From assembly GCA_038503075.1 (NCBI GenBank), contig JBCAML010000014.1, positions 620,001 through 684,000 on the forward strand: a stretch of 64,000 nt of DNA. Direction: 5' to 3'. Within the stretch, counting starts at the first letter, position 1. Each line of letters begins with the position of its first letter. Under the pieces are notes generated by a model. The model made no database searches and was not told the origin of the DNA. It saw nothing but the letters and a program-made list of their open reading frames with translations. This DNA comes from Gyromitra esculenta. Its lineage: Eukaryota; Ascomycota; Pezizomycetes; Pezizales; Discinaceae. Both the position numbers and the translations under genes were made by a program. Positions 16,577-29,574 of the stretch are shown in pieces.

Positions 16577-17840
16577 TTAAATTATTGTTTTATTGTTTTA
16601 TAAAGGTACAAGAATGCCACATGCACCGAAGTTATAGCGTGAACAAGACCCTATCAACCCAACCCTCCAGACAAAAAATAAAACCAAAAATAAATATAAC
16701 TGAAAATTTCAATCCAGTAGATTCCTCCATGGCTAACATAAGCCTAAAATATATCCAGCGTGCAAATAGGTTATTCTTCCATTGACTCGAAAAAGTTTAA
16801 AAGAGATGTAATAGATGTTATAGAATGAGAAGAAATAGATGAAAGAACATCAAGAAGAAGATGAAGATAAGTATGAAATATCAATTTGAGATTTAGTAGG
16901 AAAGTTTGTTCTTGTTTTTGAAATAAATTCAGCAAGAAAGCAATTAACATAAACGAGTTTAGCCATACGGGTGACTCAGAGTTAAGTGAATATATAAAGG
17001 GAATAAATAAATTGCGTTCAACATCATGAGCGAAGCAGTATAGAATTGCATGCGAGAAGTCTTGAGAGCTGTTGCCACATAGGGGACATGGAGTAGGTCC
17101 GGGATGAGACCAGGGATGTGTGTGCTTTGAGGTAGCTTTTATGAGCTCGCATTTGGTGGAGTCTCCCTGCTATGAATTTCGAGAATTTCATGAAAGGGTG
17201 AGGGATGGTGGTAGTGGAAAGACTCATAATAGGAAGGACGCGGAGTGTATTCGTCCTAATCAATTTTTAATTGGGATAGAATGGCATTGTTGCATGATTC
17301 AATAATCATAGATTGATCCGGATTTGGTTTGTCAATGGCGGGCCTGAGGCACGGGGTAGTAGTTGCATGGGAGGAATTTCCATGCTTCGTGTGCGAGAGC
17401 ATCGATAACTAGGTGTCGAACGCGAGATTTGGCATTTGAGTTCCAGGGTCGAGGTCTACGAGGGCCAAGGCCTTTGAGATGGCTTCTGAGGAGTGGGAGA
17501 GGAGTACCGTTTGCTTGAAAGCTTGGCGGGAGACGTGCGGATGCAGGGTTAAATAAGACAGGTAGGGTAGTATGCGCGCATGGTGCCTTCCGAGTATTTG
17601 GCATATGGTAGTGTGGGAGGGAGGGCTGCCTCTCGCGTGAGGGCGCCAATGTTCGTGGATGAAAAGCAGTTTGTGATCCATCTGAAAACGTTGTTCCAGA
17701 AGGGGTCAACTTTTTTAAAATGGTTGCGGACGGAATGAAGATGTTCATTCCATATGTGAGTATTGGTCTTATGAGACCCATGGCAAGCTTGCGGGCATTA
17801 GATCCGGTAAGGCCAGAGCCAGATGTTGATAAAGATTTGA
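16577..17840 (-). pseudogene. LINE fragment: end of reverse transcriptase and 3' region
   Basis: The minus-strand reading shows GLIRPILTYGMNIF, the usual segment after the LINE reverse-transcriptase thumb (about 17735-17780). Further on comes a frame-shifted cysteine/histidine finger with the pattern CPLCGN..FSHAILYC (about 17040-17090), as found at LINE C-termini. Stops and frameshifts separate the parts. The rest up to the poly-A tail is AT-rich 3' UTR. Confidence 0.75.
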
Positions 17841-18242
17841 TTTCATAGATAACTGTTTTCGTTGGTTCGTTGGTTATAAGGTTACGAGGTTGTTGTGTTA
17901 CGTTGTGGTTCCTTATGCTTCTTCGGGTTTCCGTTGCAATGAGTCAAGTCTTTGTCATCGAACGAGTTGAATGAGGTATATAAGTAAGGGATTTCCCTCT
18001 TGTTGTACTTTTCCTTCTTCTTTCTTTAAGAACGTCTTCTATAAGACACTCTTGTATCTCACAAATACAAACCCTGCTTATACTTCATAACCTCACGCTG
18101 TCTCCAATCTCAAGTCCTCTATACTTGACCGTTCCGTAGAGCCTGTGGAATTCGTAAAACACTCGTCGCTAGTTTTCCCTCAAGTAGCACTGCTCATCTC
18201 GTGATACCTGAGAGCTTGAAGATAAAACCTCGCCCCTTGAGA
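17841..18242 (+). repeat. 5' LTR of element D
   Basis: 402 bp, begins tttcatagataactg and ends cgccccttgaga. Matches the 3' LTR at 23199-23611 apart from scattered changes and short gaps. Contains the tatataag-like box and a pyrimidine-rich run shared with the LTRs of element E. Confidence 0.85.
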
Positions 18243-18314
18243 TTACGTTGCTTCCTTATCCACACTCTCTACCCCACTTTTCTCACGCCGCCACAAAAAC
18301 TTCAACGCCGCCAT

Positions 18315-19540
18315 ACGAGCAACCCTGCCCCCGCCCCCGACTTTCCCAACCTTCGAGAACTTCCAAGCCGCCGCCAATGCCGACCTCGCCTCCGCCTACG
18401 AGGAAATTGCTCCCATTACCAACAACGGGTCGATAACCTCACATACGCGGACCTACAGCCTAGAAGAAGCTGCGCAAGAAAGAACAACATGACGGCAAGG
18501 TTCAACACTTGCCAGTCCCCAATTGCAAGCCGCAGAGGCAGAAATCGTCCGCTCCGCAATGTCGCCCCCACCTCCTGCGCCCTCTCCTCCACCACCACCA
18601 GCCCCCAATCAAGGGCCGTCAGACAAGATGCCCGACCCAGATAAGTTTAATGGGTCTCGCGATAAGCTCCCTGCTTTCGTCTTACAATTGCGCTCCAAAC
18701 TCCCTGCTAACGCCGATCGATTCTCCAGCAACAATAATATGATATTGTATGCTATCAGTCCGCCTCGAAGGAGCCTGCCCTCGAGAAATTCGCCACTCAG
18801 TCCTCCCTGACGGAAGTACCACCTGGAACTCTGCCGCCGATTTGATCACCGCTTTGGAATCAGCTTTCGGCGACCCTGACCCCCTCGGTACCGCCCGCCG
18901 CGAACTACACCAGCTCCGACAAGGAAAGAGGGATTTTTCCGCTTACTCGCTGATTTCCAACGCATCATGGGACGGCTCAATTATGACGAATCCGCAAAAA
19001 CGATGCTCTGACACAGATGTCGGACGAGCTGAAAGAAGCAGTAGTAACCGTCGCCGACTTCCCCACCACCTTCACTTCTCTCTGCGCCTTCCTCCTCCGC
19101 CCTGATAACCGTATCCGAGCCAGCAGAGAGAGGAAGAACGCCGCCCGCAACACCATGGGACAATTCACTGTCCCCGCTGCCGCCCCTGCTTTCATCCCCG
19201 CTTCCTCGTTTACCCCCGGAGGACTTGCCCCTATGGACCTATCCTTCGGCCGTACCTCCGCCTCTCGTCCCTCCCCGAACAACGCTACGTTCAAATTAAC
19301 GGGAGGAGAAAATTGTCTCCTGAAGAAAAATCTTGGAGACAAACTAATAATCGCTGTCTGTTTTGCGCCTGAGGCGACATATCTTCGCAAACTGCCCCTC
19401 CGCGTCTAAACGCCCGCCATGAGAGGAGCAGTCACGAACACCGCCGCCGCCCCTCCTGCCCCTTCTGTTTTTCCGCCACCGCTGCCGCCCCGTTTTCCTG
19501 CGTTCGACGCAGCAGACTCAGTTGAGTCTTTAAACTAGTT
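18315..19540 (+). pseudogene. Broken gag of element D
   Basis: Aligns with the intact gag of element E. The start codon position reads ACG instead of ATG (18315-18317), several frameshifts follow, and the zinc knuckle is cut by a stop directly after CLFCA. Only pieces such as a proline-rich hinge and the DPDKFNGSRDKLP block remain readable, in different frames. Confidence 0.75.
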
Positions 19541-19620
19541 CAACCGTAGTCGCCGCGACCCTGCTCCGTTCATTTTTCTCCTTTGTCAGCGTTCTCTATT
19601 TCTGGTTTTCGGTATCGGAT

Positions 19621-22600
19621 GTGCGTGTGGAGGATAATTTGGATGGGGAACATTTCATAATTTCTTGTACTCTCTCCCACCAAAATAAAATTATAAAAAC
19701 ACAAGCACTCCAAGACACTGGAGCCTCAGGGTTCGCTTTCATTGACGAAAACTATGTGCGTCACCATTCTTTACCTTTATCTCTCTTCAAAACCCCTAAC
19801 CAATGAGAAGTCAATCATGGCCGAACAATTTCCTCTGGAAATATCACCCACCTCTGCCACTTGAAACTTTCTATCCAACAACACAACGAGAAAGCTCCCT
19901 TCTTTGTTACCAAGCTATGCCATTACCCCCAAGACTCGGTATTCCCTGATGAACCTCCACGACGTTCATTTACAATTCGCAAATAAAAGTATTGAATTCA
20001 ACTCTGAGTTCTGCACCACCCACTGTGCCCCCAAGCAACCCGTCGTCTCGGCAACTGCTATCCCTCCTCCAGCCAAGCTCAACGCCGCTTTCATCGGCGC
20101 TGCTAGCTTCCGCATGCTCGCTAGAAAAAAGGGTATCCAGGTTTATTCTATGTCCCTCTACGAAATCAATAGAGTACTTGATAGCAAGACTACTAAAGAA
20201 GAGTGGAGACAACGGATACCCGCTGATTACCATGAATACCTCGACATGTTTGACAAAGCTAAAGCTCAAGGACTCCCCCCCCGCCGATCCTATGACCACA
20301 AAATCGTCCTGCAAGAAGGCAAAGAACCACCGTTCGGACCCCTTTATGGCATGTCCCGCGACGAGTTACTGGTCCTGAAAAAATACATCGAAGATAATCT
20401 GGAGAAGGGCTTTATTCGCGCTAGCTCTTCTCCTGCCGGCTCACCAGTCCTCTACGCCGCCAAACCTGATGGTTCCCTTCGTCTTTGTGTCAACTACCGC
20501 GGCCTTAATGCTCTTACAGTCAAGGACCGATACACTTCCCCCCTAGTCAAGGAAACCCTGGACCGTCTTGCAAAGGCTCAATGGTACTCAAAGCTTGATC
20601 TCCGTGACGGCTTTCATCAAATTCGCATTGCTGAAGGAGAAGAGTGGAAGACAGCCTTCCGAACACGGTATGGCTTATATGAATATATGGTAATGCCATT
20701 TGGCCTTACCAACGCCCCCGGTACCTTCCAACGCTTCGTCAACGACTCCCTCCGAGAATATTTGGACCTTTTTTGCACGGCTTATCTCGACGATATTCTT
20801 ATCTACAGCGATACTCTCGCCGAACACAAGATACACGTTCGACAAGTCCTCGACGCCTTCAAAGCCAATAACATTCTCCTTAAACCAGAAAAATGCGAAT
20901 TCCATGTACAATCAATCAAATACCTCGGTTTAATCCTCACTCCTGAAGGCATTAAAATGGACGAAGACAAGCTCAAGGCTGTACGAGATTGGAACCGACC
21001 CAAATGTATTAAGGATATCCAAGCATTCCTAGGTTTTGCGAATTTCTATCGAAGATTCATTTTAGGATTCTCACGCCTTGCCGCTCCCCTTACTGCGTTT
21101 ACAAAAAAAGGCACCGTCTTTGAATGGACAGTCGAAGCGGAGTTAGCATTCGAAGCACTCAAGGACGCCTTTACCAAAGCACCAGTACTCATTCACTTCG
21201 ACCCTCGGAAGAAGATCTTTGTCGAATCCGATGCTTCTGACTTCGTCTCCGGCGGTGTTCTTTCCCAGCTCGACGATAACGGCGTACTCCACCCTGTAGC
21301 TTTCTTTTCAAAAAAACATTCGCCAGCCGAATGTAATTATGAAATCTACGATAAAGAACTCCTAGCTATCATTCGCTGTTTTGAAGAATGGAGACCAGAA
21401 CTCGAAGGATCAGAATTCCCTATCTCGGTCATCACGGATCATAAAAATTTAGAATATTTTATGACCACTAAGCAACTGAACCGAAGACAAGTCAGATGGG
21501 CAGAATATCTTTCACGCTTCAACTTCGTCATTACGTATAGACCAGGAGTACAGGAAGGAAAGCCAGATGCATTGACTCGGAGATCAGGAGATCTCCCTGA
21601 AGAAGGGGATGAAAGACTACAACACCAGCATCAAGTGGTCTTGAAGAAGAAGAATTTAGACCCCAAGCTAAGTTTGTTTTCGGGTTCTTTATCAAACGAA
21701 CCCGCCGAATTGGATGCCCCCCTCGAAGAATTAATGAATCAAGGATATATCGCTGACCCGTTCCCACAAAAAATTATTCTAGCACTTAGAAATGGTGAAC
21801 GGCAATCAAAAAAGATCACCTTAGGCGACTGTACTGAAATCAACGGCCGTCTATTTTACCGACAAAAGCTCTATATTCCCGACTATGATCCTCTTCGCCT
21901 CCTCATCCTACAACGACATCATGACGCACCCTCAGCTGGTCACCCGGGACGTGAAAATCCTTCGAACTCGTTTCAAGCGCACTTTTATTGGCCAAAGATG
22001 AGAGAGTACATTGGCCGTTATACGCGAACTGTCATACCTGTCGACGAGCAAAACCAAGTACACTTCTGCACCCAAGGCGTCCTGAAACCACTCCCAATTC
22101 CTAACCGCCCTGGGAAGAGCTATCAATGGACTTTGTCACCGGTCTACCAGAATCTAACGGCTTTGATGCTATTATGGTTGTAGTAGATCGACTTTCAAGA
22201 TGCGCACCTTATTCTGCGTAATACAACCGTCAACGCCGAGAAAACAGCCGAGCTCTACCTCCAAAACGTTTGGAAACTCCACGGACTACCTTCCTATATC
22301 ACTTCGGATAGAGGAACGCAGTTTACCGCTAAGTTTTGGAGACACCTTTGCCAACGTCTGAATATCTCCGCTCGGATGTCAACGTCTTTCCATCCGTAAA
22401 CAGACGGTCAAACCGAACGTCTTAATGCTGTTACGAACAAGACCTTCTGCTACGTTTCTTACCAACAAGACGACTGGGCGAAATGGTTACCTATCGCGGA
22501 GTTCGCTGCCAATAACCAAGAGTCACCAAGACAAAGCCCACACCCTTCTTCGCCAATTATGGTTACCATCCCCGTTTCGATACCTCCGTTGTCCCTAACG

Positions 22601-23180
22601 ACCGCTCCCCAGACCTTCGATGCCAATAACTTCGCCTCTAAGATGGAGGAACTTAGAGACTTCCTGCGAGTTCAAATGAGGACGGACAAGATATTTTCGA
22701 GACCAGTGCTAATCAAGACCGCACCCCCGCCCCCTTCATTCAAGCGTCACGACTACGCTTCATATCCATGAAGAACATATGACGACTAGGAATTCAAGGA
22801 AATTGGACTGGAAATGGAGTGGTCCCTTCCCCGTGAAACGACAATCTCTGCGCATGCCTACGAAATAGACCTGCCCACGTCTACGAAATACCATCCGGTA
22901 TTTCACGTCTCACTAATCAAAGCTCGCCTGTTGACCCGCTCCCGGCCGATTATTCTACCACCACCCCAGTTCAAGTTAACGATCATGAGGAATATCTTAT
23001 CGAGAGTATCCCGATTCTCGTATTCGCCACGGGAAACTGCAATATCTGGTTGAATGGACGTTATGCCTTACCTACGGAACCACTGATTACCATACGGAGA
23101 TCTGAAGAATGGACGCCTTCCATCAACAATATCCGAATAAACCCAAGGAAGGTCTGGTTAGTGTTCGCAGGAGCTCACGG
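19621..23180 (+). pseudogene. Broken pol of element D (protease, RT, RNase H, integrase)
   Basis: Protease DTGAS motif near 19715 sits in a short frame that stops at 19804-19806. A long open part (19904-22183) encodes reverse transcriptase with the YLDD catalytic box (in FCTAYLDDILIYS), RNase H (ESDASDF) and the start of the integrase. After that the frame is lost repeatedly, and the catalytic glutamate of the integrase DDE triad is replaced by a stop (HP-stop-TDGQ, about 22396). Remnants of the C-terminal region follow up to the 3' LTR. Confidence 0.8.
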
Positions 23181-23198
23181 CTATAAGGGAGGGAGTAC

Positions 23199-23611
23199 TT
23201 TCATGGATAACTGTTTTCGTTGGTTCGTCGGTTACAAGGTCACGAGGTTGTTGTGTTACGTTGTTGTTCCTTATGTTTCTTTGGGTTTCCGTTGCAATGA
23301 GTCAAGTCTTTGTCATCGAACGAGTTGGAATGAGGTATATAAGCGAAGGGATTTCCCCTCTTGTTGTACTTTTCCTTCTTCTTTCTTTAAGCAACGTCTT
23401 CTATAAGACACTCTTGTATCTCACAAATACAAACCTCGGTTATACTTCATAACCTCGCGCTGTCTCCAATCTCAAGCCCTCTATACTTGAGCACCCCGTA
23501 GAGCCTGTGGAATTCCGTAAAACACTCTTGTCGCTTAGTTTTCTCTTCAAGTAGCACTGCTCATCTCGGGGGATACCTGAGAGCTTGAAGATAAAACCTC
23601 GCCCCTTGAGA
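23199..23611 (+). repeat. 3' LTR of element D
   Basis: 413 bp, preceded by a purine-rich tract (aagggagggagtac) that would serve as plus-strand primer. Ends at the tttga duplication. Confidence 0.85.
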
Positions 23612-23616
23612 TTTGA

Positions 23617-23693
23617 TTGCGAAAAGGCTTTTTGGGCGGATGACAGTCTTTTAAGGAAGTGCGTATTTGTGTTAAAGTTATGGGAGAGCCAAA
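23617..23693 (-). pseudogene. LINE fragment between two LTR insertions
   Basis: Only 77 bp, but its minus-strand reading (LSHNFNTNTHFLKRLSSAQ) continues in frame from RWLGFW at the end of the 31247-31880 fragment once the LTR and one copy of ccaaa are removed. It leads, with one frameshift, into the 17840-16577 fragment. Confidence 0.8.
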
Positions 23694-23769
23694 TGTTATA
23701 CCTATTGGTAGCTTAGTTGGTTACAACTTGAGTTCGCTTAAGATGCACACATATGGACTAGTGTTCAAT

Positions 23770-24180
23770 TTTCATGGATGGTTGTTTTGTTGATGGGTCG
23801 GGTATATGGGTATATGGTCGTTGCATTTTGATGTTCGTTCTTTGTGTTTCTATGGGTTTCATATTACAATGAGTCATGTCTTTGTCATCGAAAGAGTTGG
23901 AAAGTGGTATATAAGCGAAGGGATTCCCCCTCTTGTTGTACTTTTCCTTCTTCTTTCTTTAAGCAACGTCTTCTATTGTTCACCTTTGTACTTTACAATA
24001 CAAACCTCGGTTACACCTCGTAACCCTTCGCTGTCGCCGTCTTCGAGCCCTATCAACTCGACCTCCTCGTAGAGCCTGTAGAGTCTTCGCGCTTATTCTC
24101 GCTGTTGGTTTTCCATTCAAGTAGCACTGCTCATCTCGAGGGATACTCGAGAGCTTGATAGAAAAACCCACTCCTTGAGA
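23770..24180 (+). repeat. 5' LTR of element E
   Basis: 411 bp, tttcatggatgg..ctccttgaga. Differs from the 3' LTR at only scattered positions, indicating a rather young insertion. Contains gtatataagcgaagg, the likely TATA box, followed by a pyrimidine-rich run. Confidence 0.88.
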
Positions 24181-24237
24181 TTACGTTGCTTCAAAGATCT
24201 ACACTCTCTACCCCCGCTCACCCTCACTGACGCTATC

Positions 24238-25482
24238 ATGAGCAACCCCGCCCCCGCTCCTTGGACCTTCCCTACTTTTGAGAACTTCCAAGCAGCCGCA
24301 AACGCCGACCTCGCCTCCGCCTATGAGGAGATCCGATCCCACTACCAACAACGGGTCGATAACCTCACATACGCAGACCTACAGCTTGAAGTAGCCACAC
24401 AGGAAAGAAACAACATGACGGCGAGGTTTAACACCTGCCAATCCCAACTACAGGCAGCCGAAGCAGAAATCGCCCGCCTCCGCGACGCCGCCCCCCCACC
24501 ACCTGCTCCATCACCACCCGCGCCTCCAGCTCATACTCAAGGAGGTCGTTCAGACAAGATGCCTGACCCAGATAAGTTCAACGGGTCCCGCGACAAACTC
24601 CCCGGGTTCGTTCTAAAACTCAGGTCGAAACTCTCGGTCAAAGCCGACCGATTCTCCAACAGCAACAATATGATATTGTATGCTATCAGCCGTCTTGAGG
24701 GAGCCGCCCTCGAGCAGATCCGCCACTCTGTCCTCCCTGATGGGACCACTACCTGGAACAACGCTGCCGAATTAATTACAGCCTTGGAAACCGCCTTCGG
24801 CGACCCCGACCCACTAGGAACCGCTCGTCGCGAACTGCACCAGCTCCGACAAGGGAAACGGGATTTTTCCGCCTACCTAGCCGACTTCCAACGGATCATG
24901 GGAAGGCTAAATTACGACGAGTCAGCAAAGAACGACGCCCTAGAGATCGGGATGTCAGACGAGCTGAAAGAAGCCGTGGTGACCGTCGCCGACTTCCCCA
25001 CCACTTTCACTTCCCTCTGTGCCTTCCTCCTCCGCTTAGACAACCGTATCCGAGCAAGAAGAGAGGAGAAGAAAAACGCTGCCCGCAACACCATGGGACA
25101 GTTCACCGCCCCCGCCGCCGCCCCCGCCTTCACCCCTGCCTCCTCCTCCTTTGCCCCAGGAGGACTTGCCCCCACGGATCTATCCTTCGATCGAACCTCT
25201 ACCTCCCGCCCTGCTCCCGAACAACGCTATGTTCAGATCAACGGGAGAAGGAAGTTATCACCCGAAGAAAAAACTTGGAGACAAGCCAACAACCGTTGCC
25301 TGTTCTGCGCTGGAGAGGGACACATCTTCTCCAACTGCCCTTCCGCCTCCAAACGTCCTGCCATGAGGGGAGCCGCTACTAATGCCCCCGCTGCCCCTCC
25401 TGCTTCCTCTGTCTTCCCACCGCCCTTGCCACCTCGCTTTCCCGCCTTCGATGCGGCAGACTCAGTTGAGTCTTTAAACTAG
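24238..25482 (+). CDS. gag: Gag protein of Ty3 element E
   Basis: Uninterrupted frame of 414 residues from ATG 24238. Gag forms the virus-like particle that packages element RNA. Seen in order: an N-terminal heptad-rich segment, a proline-rich hinge (about residues 85-100), the capsid-type domain with KLRSKLSVKADRF and AYLADFQRIMGRL, an alanine/proline-rich linker, and one zinc knuckle CLFCAGEGHIFSNC (C-x2-C-x4-H-x4-C) that would bind RNA. The C-terminal tail is proline-rich. Pol follows 47 bp downstream in another frame, so its expression would need frameshifting, reinitiation or a second message. Confidence 0.85.
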   Translation: MSNPAPAPWTFPTFENFQAAANADLASAYEEIRSHYQQRVDNLTYADLQLEVATQERNNMTARFNTCQSQLQAAEAEIARLRDAAPPPPAPSPPAPPAHTQGGRSDKMPDPDKFNGSRDKLPGFVLKLRSKLSVKADRFSNSNNMILYAISRLEGAALEQIRHSVLPDGTTTWNNAAELITALETAFGDPDPLGTARRELHQLRQGKRDFSAYLADFQRIMGRLNYDESAKNDALEIGMSDELKEAVVTVADFPTTFTSLCAFLLRLDNRIRARREEKKNAARNTMGQFTAPAAAPAFTPASSSFAPGGLAPTDLSFDRTSTSRPAPEQRYVQINGRRKLSPEEKTWRQANNRCLFCAGEGHIFSNCPSASKRPAMRGAATNAPAAPPASSVFPPPLPPRFPAFDAADSVESLN

Positions 25483-25529
25483 TTCAACCAGAGTCGCCTT
25501 GTGACCCTGCTCTGGTTCCGTTTTCTCCT

Positions 25530-28500
25530 TTGTCAGCGTTCTCTATTTCTGGGTTTTCAGTGTCGGATGTGTGTGTGGAGGATAATTTGGATGGGGAGCA
25601 TTTCTTAGTCTCATGTAGCCTTTCCCACCAAAATAAAGTTATAAAAACACACGCACTTCTTGACACCGGAGCCTCAGGGTTCGCTTTCATTGATGAAAAC
25701 TTTGTGCGTCACCATTCCCTACCGTTATCTCCCCTCAAAACCCCTCGCCAATTGGAAGTTATTGATGGCAGAACCATTGCCTCGGGGGATATTACCAACC
25801 TTTGCCTCGTAGAACTCTCAATTCAACAACACACCGAGAAAGCCCCTTTTTTCGTCACCAAGCTAGGGCATTACCCCCTAGTGCTCGGTATTCCATGGAT
25901 GAATCTCCACGACATCCACCTAAAATTCGCTAACAAAAGCATTGAATTCAATTCTGAATTCTGCACCACCCACTGCGCCCCCAAGCAACCCGTCGTCTCT
26001 GCTGCAGCTATTCCACCCCCAACTAAACTTAATGCTGCCTTTATTGGCGCCGCCAGTTTCCGTTTACTCGCCAGGAAAAAGGGTACTCAGGTCTACTCGA
26101 TGTCTCTATATGAAATAAATAAGGTCCTCGATAGTAAAACCACTAAAGAGGAATGGAGACAAAGAATACCCGCCGAATATCACGAATACCTGGACATGTT
26201 TGATAAGGCAAAAGCACAAGGACTCCCACCCCGCCGCTCCTATGACCATCGCATTACCCTCCAGGAAGGCAAAGAACCCCCATTCGGCCCTCTCTACGGC
26301 ATGTCCCGAGATGAACTCCTAGTCCTTAAGAAGTACATCGAGGATAACTTAGAGAAAGGCTTTATTCGCGCCAGTTCATCCTCCGCCGGTTCTCCAGTCC
26401 TCTTCGCCGCCAAACCCGATGGGTCTCTCCGTCTTTGTGTCGATTACCGTGGCCTTAATGCTCTCACAGTCAAGGACCGATATACTTCCCCCCTAGTCAA
26501 AGAAACCCTGGACCGTCTTGCAAAGGCTCAATGGTACTCAAAGCTTGACCTCCGTGACGGCTTTCACCAAATTCGCATCGCCGAGGGAGAAGAGTGGAAA
26601 ACAGCTTTCCGAACACGGTATGGCTTGTACGAATATATGGTGATGCCATTTGGCCTTACCAACGCCCCCGGTACCTTCCAGCGCTTCGTCAACGATTCTC
26701 TCCGAGAATATTTGGACCTCTTTTGCACGGCTTATCTCGACGATATCCTTATCTACAGCGATACCCTCGCCGAACACAAGGTACACGTCCGACAGGTCCT
26801 CGATGCCTTAAAAGCCAACAATATCCTTCTCAAACCCGAGAAGTGCGAGTTCCACGTACAATCCATCAAATACCTCGGCTTAATCCTAACTCCCAAAGGT
26901 ATTAAAATGGACGATGATAAACTCAAAGCCGTCCGGGATTGGAATCGCCCAAAGTCAATCAAAGACGTACAAGCCTTTCTTGGTTTCGCAAATTTCTACC
27001 GACGATTCATCCTAGGATTCTCCCGATTAGCTGCCCCCCTTACCGCTTTTACAAGAAAGGGTGTTATCTTTGAATGGACAGTCGAAGCAGAACTCGCATT
27101 TGAAGCCCTAAAGAATGCCTTTACTAAGGCCCCCGTTCTCATCCACTTCGACCCTCGAAAGAAAATCTTTGTGGAATCCGATGCTTCTGACTTCGTCTCC
27201 GGCGGTGTTCTCTCCCAACTTGACGATAACGGCGTACTTCATCCTGTAGCCTTCTTCTCCAAGAAGCATTCACCAGCTGAATGCAACTACGAGATTTATG
27301 ATAAGGAACTTCTCGCTATTATACGCTGCTTCGAGGAATGGAGACCAGAGCTTGAAGGATCCGAACTACCCATCTCAGTTATTACTGATCATAAGAACTT
27401 GGAATATTTCATGACCACCAAGCAACTTAATCGACGACAAGTCAGATGGGCTGAATACCTCTCACGTTTTGACTTCGTCATTACCTATAGACCAGGAGTA
27501 CAAGGAGGAAAACCGGACGCACTGACTCGGAGATCAGGAGATCTCCCTGAAGAAGGGGATGAAAGACTAAGACACCAACACCAAGTAGTCTTGAAGGAGA
27601 AGAACGTTGATCCTAAGCTGAGTTTGTTTTCGGGTTCTTTATCAAATGAACCCGCTGAATTGGATGCCTCCCTCGATACCTTAATGAATCATGGATATAA
27701 TGCTGACCCGTTCCCACAAAAAATCCTTCTAGCACTTAGAAATGGTGAACGACAATCCAAAGAGATCACCCTAGGTGATTGTACTGAAGTCAGCGGCCGC
27801 CTTTATTACCGGCAAAAACTCTATATCCCTGATCATGACCCTCTCCGCCTCCTCATTCTACAATGACATCATGACGCCCCCTCAGCTGGCCACCCAGGAC
27901 GTGAAAAATCCTTCGAACTCATTTCAAGGCACTTTTATTGGCCAAAGATGAGAGAGTATATTGGCCGTTATACGCGAAACTGTCATACCTGTCGACGAGC
28001 TAAACCAAGTACCCTCGGTACCCATGGCGTCCTGAAACCACTCCCAATCCCTAATCGCCCCTGGGAAGAGCTATCAATGGACTTCGTTACCGGTCTCCCA
28101 GAATCTAATGGCTTTGACGCTATTATGGTTGTGGTGGACCGACTCTCGAAGATGCGGCACCTTATCCCGTGTAATACAACCGTCAACGCTGAGCAAACGG
28201 CCGAACTGTATCTCCAAAATGTCTGGAAACTTCATGGACTCCCCTCCTATCTTACTTCCGATAGGGGAACACAGTTTACCGCGAAGTTTTGGAAACACCT
28301 CTGCCAACGTTTGAATATTGCCGCCCGTATGTCTACCTCTTTTCATCCAGAAACTGATGGACAAACCGAACGCCTTAATGCGGTAATGGAACAATACCTT
28401 CATTGTTATGTATCCTATCAACAGGACGACTGGTCTAAGTGGCTACCCATTGCCGAGTTCGCTGCCAATAATCAAGAATCTGATCACCATGCCACGCGAA

Positions 28501-29563
28501 TTATGGCTATCACCCTTTCACGGATTAGGGATAGGGTTAGGATTTGGTACGATGGTTGTTATGAGTTGTGGATCTTTCATTATAATCTTATTGTAGTTCG
28601 GTTGCGTTTCGGTTGTTGTTAGGTTGGTGATTGTGTCACAGGAAAGCGGGGTATTTAAGCGGAGGATTTTGATCGTTGTTGTTCTTTCTCTTTCTTTCCT
28701 TAAGCAACGTTCTCGTTTACCTTCTGCTGAAATCATTGGAATACTATCTCGGTTCTACCTCAGAACCCTCGCCGTCGCTGTCTACCTCTCCACACTTATC
28801 TCGCCTTGAGATAGACCCCTCGTAGAACCTGTAGAAACGTCGCGCACCTTGAATGTGTTGTTTACCTCGCTTAAGTAGCACTGCTTACTTTCAGGGATAC
28901 TGAAAGGCTTAACGAGGGACTCAACCGTGAGACACCCTCGCTTCGATACCTCCATCATCCCTAATGACCGTTTCCCTCAGACCCTCGATCTTAATGACTT
29001 CGCAAAATGGAAGAACTTGGGACTTCCTCCGAATACAGATGAGAACAGCCCAGGACATCTTCGAGTCTAGCACAAACCGACACTGTACTCCTGCTCCATC
29101 ATTTAAAGAAAAAGATGAAGTGTTTGTATCGATGAAAAATATGAGGACAACGCGAAATTCAAGGAAGTTGGATTGGAAATGGAGTGGCCCACTCCAGGTG
29201 AAGCGTGTTATTTCAGCCCATGCCTATGAGATTGATCTCCCAAGTTCAATGAAGTATCACCCTGTATTTCACGTCTCATTGATTAGAGCAGCCCCCATCG
29301 ACCCCCTTCCAGGCCAAGTCATCGCACCACCCCCACCAGTTCAGGTTAATGATCACGAGGAATACCTTGTTGAAAGTATTCTAGATTCCCGTTTACGTCG
29401 TGGAAAACTTCAATACCTAGTCGAGTGGACTGGTTATGCACTACCAACTTGGGAACCCGCCGAATACCATGAAGAGACCGAAGCAGTAGATTCTTTTCAC
29501 CGACAATATCCAGGAAAACCGAAGGAAGGAATGGTTAGTGTTCGCAGGAGCTCACGGCTATGA
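25530..29563 (+). pseudogene. pol: Pol polyprotein of element E (protease, RT, RNase H, integrase, chromodomain), interrupted
   Basis: Open from 25530 to 27866. Protease DTGAS (about 25670), reverse transcriptase with YLDD in AYLDDILIYS (about 26735), and RNase H with ESDASDF and NYEIYDKELLAI follow in the usual Ty3 order. The frame ends at 27864-27866 where element D has CGA and E has TGA, a single C-to-T change. Beyond it the integrase continues: HC-C finger residues (CHTCRR), core DRGTQF and [10 protein letters not shown] (27948-28500). It then breaks near 28490 and is split by solo LTR C1. The last part (28964-29563) carries a chromodomain (EEYLVESILDSR..YLVEWTGY..TWEP) that directs chromoviruses to heterochromatin. 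Confidence 0.85.
28516..28932 (+). mobile_element. Solo LTR C1 inside pol of element E
   Basis: 417 bp beginning tttcacgg and ending ccgtgaga, flanked by caccc at 28511-28515 and 28933-28937. Removing it rejoins the integrase sequence tatcaccct|cgcttcgatacc. Same family and length as C2 (30162-30578). Confidence 0.9.
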
Positions 29564-29574
29564 GGGGGGGCTAC

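Larger units (their letters stand above)
17841..23611 (+). mobile_element. Ty3-type LTR retrotransposon D, degenerate full-length copy
   Basis: Bounded by LTRs 17841-18242 and 23199-23611 and by a 5-bp duplication tttga (17836-17840 and 23612-23616). The ends are TTTCA..TGAGA rather than TG..CA. The interior is related throughout to element E (23770-29982), but gag and the integrase half are riddled with frameshifts and stops. It lies in the LINE in opposite orientation. Non-functional. Confidence 0.9.
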
